From Clostridiales bacterium UBA6330 (lineage in GTDB: Bacteria; Bacillota; Clostridia; Oscillospirales; CAG-272), in NCBI GenBank assembly GCA_002438075.1, contig DJSQ01000188.1, positions 1-46,418 of the forward strand: a stretch of 46,418 nt of DNA. The letters are read 5' to 3'. Below, piece after piece: positions 40,019-46,418 of the stretch. Every line of letters starts with the position of its first letter. Positions within the stretch are counted from its first letter, which is position 1. Made by a program: the position numbers and the translations under genes. The notes under the pieces are model-generated. The model was not told the origin of the DNA, did no database searches, and worked only from the letters and a program-made list of their open reading frames with translations.

Positions 40019-40045
40019 TTGGCACTCGGAAGTTTTGAGTGCTAA
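40019..40045 (+). promoter_or_regulatory. CIRCE operator (HrcA binding site)
   Basis: TTGGCACTC - 9 bases - GAGTGCTAA, one base from the consensus TTAGCACTC-N9-GAGTGCTAA. HrcA repressor binds here in Gram-positive bacteria and releases on heat shock. Confidence 0.95.
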
Positions 40046-40095
40046 TTCGGCCGAGTGAAAACGAAGTTAAATCAAGAGTCAAGGAGGAATATAAA

Positions 40096-40383
40096 ATGAA
40101 CATCAAACCGTTGGAGGACCGTGTGGTAGTCAAGGCGGTCGAAGCTGAAGAAAAAACGAAGGCAGGCATTTTCCTGACGGCATCCGCACAGGAGAAGCCG
40201 CAGGTCGCGGTTGTGGTCGCGGTTGGTCCCGGGGCGCACAGCGATGATGGCAAGCTGTTGCCGATGAACGTCAAGGTTGGCGACAGAGTCATCACGTCCA
40301 AGTACACAGGAACCGAAATCAAGATGGACGGTGTGGAATACAACATCGTCAAGCAGAGCGACATTCTCGCAATCGTGGAATAA
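40096..40383 (+). CDS. groS: Co-chaperonin GroES
   Basis: 95 residues from ATG at 40096 after AAGGAGGAAT. Typical Cpn10: MNIKPLEDRVVVKAVEAEEKTKAGIFL (mobile loop region), VVVAVGPGAHSDDG and VGDRVITSKYTGTEIKMDGVEYNIVKQSDILAIVE. It caps the GroEL cavity. Under CIRCE control, 18 bases before groEL. Confidence 0.97.
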   Translation: MNIKPLEDRVVVKAVEAEEKTKAGIFLTASAQEKPQVAVVVAVGPGAHSDDGKLLPMNVKVGDRVITSKYTGTEIKMDGVEYNIVKQSDILAIVE

Positions 40384-40401
40384 TCAGGGAGGGATACAAT
40401 C

Positions 40402-42033
40402 ATGGCAAAGGATATTTTCTATGGAATGGATGCGCGCAACGCACTGGTGCGCGGCGTGGATAAGCTGGCGGACACGGTAAAAATCACGCTGGGTCCGAAG
40501 GGCAGAAACGTGGTATTGGATAAGAAGTACGGCTCTCCGCTCATCACCAACGACGGTGTGACCATCGCAAAGGAGATTGAGCTGGAGGACGAAGCCGAGA
40601 ACATGGGCGCACAGCTGGTCAAGGAGGTTGCAACCAAGACCAACGATGCGGCGGGTGACGGTACCACCACCGCAACCCTGCTGGCGCAGGCGTTTGTCCG
40701 CGAGGGCATGAAGAACGTGACCGCGGGCGCAAACCCGATGGTGGTCCGCAAGGGCATGAAGAAGGCAGTTGACGCGGCGGTTGCGGCACTGGTTGCGCAC
40801 TCCAAGAAGGTCAACGGCTCGGCGGATATCGCGCGGGTCGGCACCATCTCCGCAGGGGATGAGGTCATTGGTCAGCTGATTGCGGACGCAATGGAGAAGG
40901 TCACGGCAGACGGCGTGATTACCATTGAGGAGTCCAAGTCTGCGGACACCTACTCCGAGGTTGTGGAAGGAATGCAGTTCGACCGCGGCTATCTCTCGCC
41001 CTACATGGCAACCGATATGGATAAGATGGAAGCGGTTCTGGACGATGCGCTCCTGCTGATTACCGATAAGAAGATTTCCAACATTCAGGACATCCTGCCG
41101 CTGCTCGAGCAGATTGTGCAGTCCGGCAAGAAGCTGCTGATTATTGCCGAGGATGTGGAAGGCGAGGCACTGACCACGCTGGTGCTGAACAAGCTGCGTG
41201 GCGTGTTCAACTGCGTTGCGGTCAAGGCACCGGGCTTTGGTGACAGACGGAAGGAAATGCTTCAGGATATCGCCATCCTGACGGGTGGTCAGGTCATCTC
41301 CTCCGAGGTTGGTCTGGAGCTGAAGGATACCACCATTGATATGCTGGGTCATGCACGCCAGATTAAGGTCAACAAGGAGCACACCATCATTGTCGGCGGT
41401 GCGGGCAACAGCGATGACATCAAGGCACGTGTTGCACAGATTCGCGCGGCGATTGAGACCACGACCTCCGATTTCGACCGTGAGAAGCTGCAAGAGAGAC
41501 TTGCAAAGCTCGCGGGCGGCGTTGCGGTGATTAAGGTTGGCGCGGCAACCGAGGCAGAGATGAAGGAGAAGAAGCTCCGCATTGAGGACGCGCTCAACGC
41601 GACCAAGGCGGCAGTTGAGGAAGGCATTGTGGCAGGCGGCGGAACCGCTTACCTGAACGTCATTCCCGAGGTTGCAAAGCTGGTTGACACGGTTGAGGGC
41701 GACGAAAAGACGGGTGTTCGGATTGTGGTCAAGGCGCTTGAGGAGCCTGTCCGCCAGATTGCGGCAAACGCGGGCTTTGACGGTGGCGTTGTGGTTGACA
41801 AGATTATGAACAGCGGCAAGCTGGGCTATGGCTTCGATGCTTACAACGAGGTTTACTGCGACATGGTTGCAAACGGCATTGTGGACCCGACAAAGGTCAC
41901 GCGTTGCGCACTCCAGAACGCGGCATCGATTGCATCGGTTGTTCTGACGACCGAGGCGGTTGTTGCAAATCAGAAGGAGCCCGAGCCTGCTCCCGCTGCT
42001 CCCGCAGCAGGCGGCATGGGCGGTATGTACTAA
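40402..42033 (+). CDS. groL: Chaperonin GroEL
   Basis: 543 residues after GGGAGGG. Full-length Cpn60: LADTVKITLGPKGRNVVLDKKYGSPLITNDGVTIAKEIELED, nucleotide-binding DAAGDGTTTATLLAQA, apical domain MQFDRGYLSPYM, and Gly/Met C-terminal tail GGMGGMY. It folds cytosolic proteins in an ATP-driven cycle with GroES. No disruption seen. Confidence 0.98.
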   Translation: MAKDIFYGMDARNALVRGVDKLADTVKITLGPKGRNVVLDKKYGSPLITNDGVTIAKEIELEDEAENMGAQLVKEVATKTNDAAGDGTTTATLLAQAFVREGMKNVTAGANPMVVRKGMKKAVDAAVAALVAHSKKVNGSADIARVGTISAGDEVIGQLIADAMEKVTADGVITIEESKSADTYSEVVEGMQFDRGYLSPYMATDMDKMEAVLDDALLLITDKKISNIQDILPLLEQIVQSGKKLLIIAEDVEGEALTTLVLNKLRGVFNCVAVKAPGFGDRRKEMLQDIAILTGGQVISSEVGLELKDTTIDMLGHARQIKVNKEHTIIVGGAGNSDDIKARVAQIRAAIETTTSDFDREKLQERLAKLAGGVAVIKVGAATEAEMKEKKLRIEDALNATKAAVEEGIVAGGGTAYLNVIPEVAKLVDTVEGDEKTGVRIVVKALEEPVRQIAANAGFDGGVVVDKIMNSGKLGYGFDAYNEVYCDMVANGIVDPTKVTRCALQNAASIASVVLTTEAVVANQKEPEPAPAAPAAGGMGGMY

Positions 42034-42044
42034 AAAATAAGGTC

Positions 42045-42163
42045 GCGGGGCTTTGCCCCGCACCCCACTTAGGGACTTCTTGAAAGAAGTCCCTAAGAAC
42101 CTCAAGAACTTCCCCCGAAGGGCAGGATTTCGCTTTGCGGAATCCAGCCCTTCGGGGGAAGTT
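42045..42163. repeat. Palindrome-rich stretch after groEL (terminator plus REP-like hairpins)
   Basis: Three hairpins: GCGGGGC-ttt-GCCCCGC (42045-42061), TTAGGGACTTCTT/AAGAAGTCCCTAA (42069-42096), and a long one with AACTTCCCCCGAAGGGC (42107-42123) and its complement (42147-42163), extended by GGATT/AATCC. A second copy of GGTCGCGGGG occurs at 42201-42210 and T-runs follow near 42222-42245. The whole block 42034-42260 holds no gene. It can end the groEL transcript and looks like a mobile or repeated palindromic unit. Confidence 0.65.
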
Positions 42164-42265
42164 TGGGTTTTTAAGGGATTTTCGAGAGGTTCCCGAATTG
42201 GGTCGCGGGGCAAAGCCTGCGGCTTTTTCTTTGGTACTTTTTTCTTGGGAAAATCAGCGCAGGTG

Positions 42266-42294
42266 TTGACAATTTCGGGGCGGTATGCTATACT
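42266..42294 (+). promoter_or_regulatory. Promoter of the large CxxC-module lipoprotein
   Basis: TTGACA (42266-42271), 17 bases, TATACT (42289-42294). Confidence 0.8.
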
Positions 42295-42401
42295 ATAATA
42301 AAGTGCTAAAGTATGGAGAGGGGTGACAGAAGACGATGTAGCAAGATTGTCCGGCGAAAAACAGGAGAAGAACCGAACAACCGAAAAACAGGAGGGAAGC
42401 C

Positions 42402-45400
42402 ATGAAAAACAGGAGAAGATGTTTGGTCGGTATTTTGTGTGCGGTGGCGGCATTGCTTTGCGTGCTGGGGCTGTCCGCGTGCAAAAAGAAAGGACACGTG
42501 CACGAGTGGGGCGAATGGGAGGTTATAAAGGAACCGACCTGCTCCGAGGAAGGCAAGCGGATGCGCACCTGCTCGGGCTGTACCGAGGCAGAGACGGAAG
42601 CGATTGAGAAAATCGCGCACACCTACGATGTGGAGCGCATTTCGGACGAGGCGCTGAAAAGCGCGGCAACCTGCACGGGTGCGGCGGTCTATTATAAGTC
42701 CTGCGCCTGCGGTGCGGTCAGCACGAGCGAGGACGACACGTTTACATACGGTGAGGCTCTTGCGCACACCTACGACAAAGAAGTTGTATCTGATAAAACG
42801 CTGAAAACAGTGGCAATCTGCACGGGTGCGGCGGTCTATTATAAGTCCTGCGCCTGCGGTGCGGTCAGCACGAGTGAGGATGACACGTTTACATACGGTG
42901 AGCGTGCGATGCACCAATTCGACAAAGGGGTCTGCACGGTTTGCGGTCATGTTGGGTGCGACCACAAGACCTTGCACACCAAGACGCTGGACCTGCACGA
43001 GCTGGGGCTGTGTGCGTCGGTGTTTACCTACAGAATCTGCGACTGCGGGACCGTTGTGGAAACGGACGATGACTTCCTTGACAATCTGAACTGCTCCATC
43101 GACAATGAAGCTTGGAATGCGGCATTCCCCGAAAGCGAAGCCGAAAAAGGCGAGGTCCACGGCACGGTAACCTGTGAGAAATGCGGGCTGAATGTTGAAA
43201 TCACCATGCAGTTCACCGAGGATGGATGCCTGTTCCGCTCGCGCTATGTCATCACGCTGAAAAAGGACGACAAGGTTTTGCTTGACCATGCCGTGTCAAT
43301 CTACGAGAACCACGACCACTTTGAGGTGCGCGCGGAAATTCCGCTTCCCTCTGCGGACGGTTTTTGCGGCGGAACGCTGGCGGTGCTGAAATGCAAGTAC
43401 TGCGGAGAGATTACAAAGAAGCTCGCGCTCAAGCCGACCTGCAAGTTTGATTTCGTGCACGGATTGACCAATACCGAGGAGACCGATGCAAACGGCGTGA
43501 AGCACACGATTGCCCGCGGCGTTTGCCCCGATTGCGGACTGACCAAGGAGTTTGACGCTTGGGTCGAAAAGGACGGTTGCGATGAGGTTTCCTTCACGGC
43601 GGAAAGAATCTACCGTGGGGACAAGATGCTTCTGTCAATGATAGACGAAGATTTGCAGAAGTCTCATAACTTTGTCCCGACCTACGAGGCACTCGGTGAA
43701 GGCAGCTGCTATGAGGACGGCATGAAGACAACCTATCGGTGCACGACCTGCAACCTGTCGGTATATTCCTATGAGTATCAACATGCCTCGGTGACCGAAG
43801 TTATCAAGATCAAAGAGCTCGGCGGTTGCGATACACAGATATCTGTGTGGCATTGCATGGCGTGTGGGGAGGTTATTTCTTTCAGTCCGGAATGGGACGT
43901 GCGGCAGAACAATTGCCAAATGGAGGAGACCTCTCAGACCTACACCAAGGACGGTGTGGAGCACACGGTCACAACCAACACCTGCTCGGAGTGCGGGCTA
44001 CAGATTATTGTGGACGCATGGGAGATTCTGCACGGCAAAAACGGCGGATGCGGCTATACGGATTATGAATCGTACCGTGTCATTTACGGTGAGCAGACGC
44101 TGATTTCGTATCAGGGTACGGTTGATGACGGAATCAGGCATGATTGGGACGAGGAGAACGCCATTTACGAATGCGACCCCGACATGGCGTGCGAGGACGG
44201 TTACTACAACGTAGTGCTGACCTGCAAACGGTGCGGTGAAAAGCAAACAATGATGCTGTATGGGCATGACAAGGACGATTTTGGAATCGAACTGGACGAT
44301 TACGGATGCGGCGGATATGTTGGCGGATGGCTTTGCAGGAGATGCGGCGATCTTTATTCCGACATTTGGAATTTTGATTGTGAGAAAAACGGGACGCTTG
44401 TCTGGAGCGAAACGCCTGTGGAAACAACCGACAAGAACGGGCTTGTTCACAAGACGTGGACCGGAACCTGTAGTGCGTGCGGCTTGCAGTTCATTCGGGA
44501 AGAGTGGGCAGAGAAAGAGGACGCATTCGGATGCAGAACGAAATACTATGTGGCTTATCAAATCCTCAAGGATGACGAGGTGATTCTCAAATTCCACTCG
44601 GATGAGGTGGTGGATAAGCACAACGATGATGAGCACATGAAGACCGTGTATGACCGCGAGGGCGCTTGCGAGGACGGCTATTACAAAACCTCCTATTGCC
44701 CGACGTGCGGACTTGCAAGTGCCGATCATATGGAAGGACATAAGGAGGCGTATCGGTCGATTGACGCAAAGGAGCTGGGCTTCTGTCATGGCTCTTTCAA
44801 CGAGAGGTATTGTGTTGTCTGCGGAGAAATCCAATATCAACAAGATCAATTGGAGTGCGACTTTGTCGAAGACGAAGGCTCGGACGGCAAGTCCAAAACC
44901 TGCTCGGTGTGCGGCGCGAAGGTTCTGTACGTTGACAAGGACGAGGAGATCGACCCCTGCCATTTGATCGTGATTTCCGAGGATCACTATATCAATAAAA
45001 ACGGTGAAGATGTCTATGTCATTGAGTATCAAAGCCGCTTCACAACGCACAAGGAGGAGTATGATTTTGAGTTTTATGGAACCTCCTGCTCCGAAGGCTA
45101 TCGGGTGCGTAAGGTTTGCAGTGTGTGCGGTGAGACGACCAAAGATTGGGTGGAGAAGCCTGACCACCGTCTGTTCGACCACGAAGCGTATGAAGATTTG
45201 TTCGTTTGGGACAATGTAGAGGGCGTATGCGAGAGCCATGTCGGGGCAGTCAAAATTAAAGGATGCGCTTGTGGCTTCTTGTTCTATTTCGAGCAGGGTG
45301 ACTTGGTATATGACCAAGCTACCAAGACCTACGGTTGCTCGGAATGCGCGCTGAAGCTCGTGCAAACGGTGACCGAAGACACGGACGGATGCAAGAAGAC

Positions 45401-46319
45401 CACCACAAAAAGAATTGTAATCACCTTTGGTGATAAGGTGCTGTTCAGCGGTGAGGAAACCGCCGTAACGCCGCAGCATTCCTTCGGCTCGTTTGAGTTA
45501 ATCGAAGCGGAAAACGGTTTGACCCTCCGCACAACCTGCGAGCATTGCAGGACGAATGCGGATACCGAAATCGTGCGGGCAACCCATCCCGAGGGGCGCA
45601 CCGATTGGAGCTTTGAATTTACGCCTGCGGTGAACGGTATCTATACCTTCCAGCTGTTGGTCGGTAAAACGCTTAAAATTTCCGAGAAGGACGGCGACCA
45701 TTTCGTTCAGAAGGACTACGACCCGAACGGAAGAATTCGATGGTTCATGAAGGCAGGGCAGACCTATAAGCTGTCGTGGGCTGAATCCGAAACAACCGAG
45801 AAATGGGAGGCGTATATCGCCATCCTTCCGAGCCACGCGAATTGTGGGGGTTATATCAACAATAATGGCTACGGCGTTCTGCTCCCCGGCTCCGAGACCT
45901 GCGAGGATGGAATGTTGCGCTGGAGCTATTGCTCGTCTTGCGGGGCGATTGGGGATAACGATTCTTTGAAGCTCTACTATGAGCACAAGACACGGCATTG
46001 GTATCTGCCGGGGCATGAGATTGGCATCTGTGATGGCGGACAGTTCATCCTTGACGAGTGCCCCTGCGGAGGCGCTTATGACATCGGGCGCGGAGCCTTC
46101 TGCAAGGGCGTGGACGAAGTGACGGTTGACAGCGAGTTCTATGGCGGATGCAAGTTGGAGACCTACACCTGCACGAAATGCGGACTGTACTATGAGGTCT
46201 ACTATAAGGAAACGACAGACGAGGAAACAGGAGCAGTGACGGTTGATTATTTGTATGTTGTAATCACGGTTCACGATGAGGTCGTGTATTCGTGGGGGAC
46301 CCCGCCTACAGCTGCGTAA
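42402..46319 (+). CDS. Giant lipoprotein built of repeated CxxC (zinc-ribbon-like) modules
   Basis: 1305 residues; ATG after GGAGGGAAGCC. Lipoprotein signal (VGILCAVAALLCVLGLSAC). The mature part begins with HVHEWGEWEVIKEPTCSEEGKRMRTCSGC, a unit common in gut Firmicutes surface proteins, then two near-identical 49-residue units (ATCTGAAVYYKSCACGAVSTSEDDTFTYGE). After that come about five long modules of 150-210 residues, each opening near CEDGYY or CxEGxx, with pairs CxxCG(L/E) and an ELGxC segment. I count about 20 CxxC and five CxC pairs. Near 1075-1160 is a beta-sandwich (TDWSFEFTPAVNGIYTFQLLVGKTL). It may bind metal or form disulfides outside the cell. Function unknown. Confidence 0.8.
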   Translation: MKNRRRCLVGILCAVAALLCVLGLSACKKKGHVHEWGEWEVIKEPTCSEEGKRMRTCSGCTEAETEAIEKIAHTYDVERISDEALKSAATCTGAAVYYKSCACGAVSTSEDDTFTYGEALAHTYDKEVVSDKTLKTVAICTGAAVYYKSCACGAVSTSEDDTFTYGERAMHQFDKGVCTVCGHVGCDHKTLHTKTLDLHELGLCASVFTYRICDCGTVVETDDDFLDNLNCSIDNEAWNAAFPESEAEKGEVHGTVTCEKCGLNVEITMQFTEDGCLFRSRYVITLKKDDKVLLDHAVSIYENHDHFEVRAEIPLPSADGFCGGTLAVLKCKYCGEITKKLALKPTCKFDFVHGLTNTEETDANGVKHTIARGVCPDCGLTKEFDAWVEKDGCDEVSFTAERIYRGDKMLLSMIDEDLQKSHNFVPTYEALGEGSCYEDGMKTTYRCTTCNLSVYSYEYQHASVTEVIKIKELGGCDTQISVWHCMACGEVISFSPEWDVRQNNCQMEETSQTYTKDGVEHTVTTNTCSECGLQIIVDAWEILHGKNGGCGYTDYESYRVIYGEQTLISYQGTVDDGIRHDWDEENAIYECDPDMACEDGYYNVVLTCKRCGEKQTMMLYGHDKDDFGIELDDYGCGGYVGGWLCRRCGDLYSDIWNFDCEKNGTLVWSETPVETTDKNGLVHKTWTGTCSACGLQFIREEWAEKEDAFGCRTKYYVAYQILKDDEVILKFHSDEVVDKHNDDEHMKTVYDREGACEDGYYKTSYCPTCGLASADHMEGHKEAYRSIDAKELGFCHGSFNERYCVVCGEIQYQQDQLECDFVEDEGSDGKSKTCSVCGAKVLYVDKDEEIDPCHLIVISEDHYINKNGEDVYVIEYQSRFTTHKEEYDFEFYGTSCSEGYRVRKVCSVCGETTKDWVEKPDHRLFDHEAYEDLFVWDNVEGVCESHVGAVKIKGCACGFLFYFEQGDLVYDQATKTYGCSECALKLVQTVTEDTDGCKKTTTKRIVITFGDKVLFSGEETAVTPQHSFGSFELIEAENGLTLRTTCEHCRTNADTEIVRATHPEGRTDWSFEFTPAVNGIYTFQLLVGKTLKISEKDGDHFVQKDYDPNGRIRWFMKAGQTYKLSWAESETTEKWEAYIAILPSHANCGGYINNNGYGVLLPGSETCEDGMLRWSYCSSCGAIGDNDSLKLYYEHKTRHWYLPGHEIGICDGGQFILDECPCGGAYDIGRGAFCKGVDEVTVDSEFYGGCKLETYTCTKCGLYYEVYYKETTDEETGAVTVDYLYVVITVHDEVVYSWGTPPTAA

Positions 46320-46332
46320 AATGTTCTATGAG

Positions 46333-46368
46333 AAAGCCGACACCGAAAGGTGTCGGCTTTTGATTTTT
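46333..46368 (+). terminator. Terminator of the CxxC lipoprotein gene
   Basis: AAAGCCGACACC (46333-46344) with GGTGTCGGCTTT (46349-46360), loop GAAA, then TGATTTTT. Confidence 0.88.
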
Positions 46369-46369
46369 C

Positions 46370-46418
46370 TACACGGGTGCCGATCGGGTTATGATAGAAT
46401 GCCTTACACGGGTGCCGA
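46370..46418. repeat. 14-bp direct repeat at the window end
   Basis: TACACGGGTGCCGA occurs at 46370-46383 and 46405-46418, 35 bases apart, the second copy touching the window edge. The spacer contains TTATGATAGAAT, which is -10-like. It may start a longer array outside the window. Confidence 0.5.

Noticed and set aside
46370..46418. CRISPR array start
   Set aside because: Repeat unit is only 14 bp with a 21-bp spacer, two copies, and no cas gene in the window.

Overview
The window looks like a chromosome segment from a Gram-positive, probably gut-associated member of the Clostridia (Bacillota). The evidence is: Gram-positive lipoprotein signals and SipW-dependent signal peptides (ending FAWFTD), a CIRCE operator in front of groES-groEL, a spoVAC sporulation gene, strong Shine-Dalgarno sites, and many TTGACA-17-TATAAT promoters. 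No tRNA, rRNA, CRISPR array or transposase was seen. Exact taxonomy cannot be set from sequence reading alone.

Layout. 1-7.5 kb: two clusters of exported proteins. On the plus strand are the tail of a surface protein, a 45-residue peptide and a GLUG-type surface protein. On the minus strand are a repeat-containing secreted protein, a related 48-residue peptide, a very short lipoprotein, a beta-helix lipoprotein, a short solute-binding lipoprotein and an SGNH esterase. 7.6-9.5 kb: a divergent AraC-type regulator whose N-terminal region resembles the repeats of the neighbouring secreted protein. 9.7-17.4 kb: a sugar-binding regulator divergent from a seven-gene sugar operon (glycoside hydrolase, mutarotase, metallo-hydrolase, galactonate dehydratase DgoD, SDR dehydrogenase, DgoK, DgoA). 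Together these could run an oxidative De Ley-Doudoroff galactose route. 17.4-23.9 kb: regulators, a papain/C39-like protein with an overlapping 36-codon ORF, an XRE/sigma-factor pair, a hydrolase/Dabb pair and a YitT membrane protein.

23.9-31.8 kb is the most unusual part. It is a SipW/TasA-like surface-fibre locus with one signal peptidase homologue that lacks both catalytic residues, one intact signal peptidase, two membrane-anchored small proteins and three secreted substrates. Two of the substrate genes follow a duplicated leader. Each leader holds a short ORF interrupted by a long G-run (9 and 11 G), placed one base out of frame with a tail whose codons look conserved, followed by sequence that could switch the ribosome-binding site on and off. 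A two-hairpin element is repeated in front of all three substrates.

31.8-46.4 kb: a small coiled-coil protein, spoVAC, a polysaccharide phosphoregulatory trio (PHP phosphatase, Wzz-like, BY-kinase), pyrophosphatase, a candidate type I toxin-antitoxin module (35-residue hydrophobic peptide with convergent antisense RNA), an AEC transporter, a trypsin-like lipoprotein, an AGCS symporter, groES-groEL, a palindrome-rich stretch, and a 1305-residue lipoprotein built of CxxC modules.
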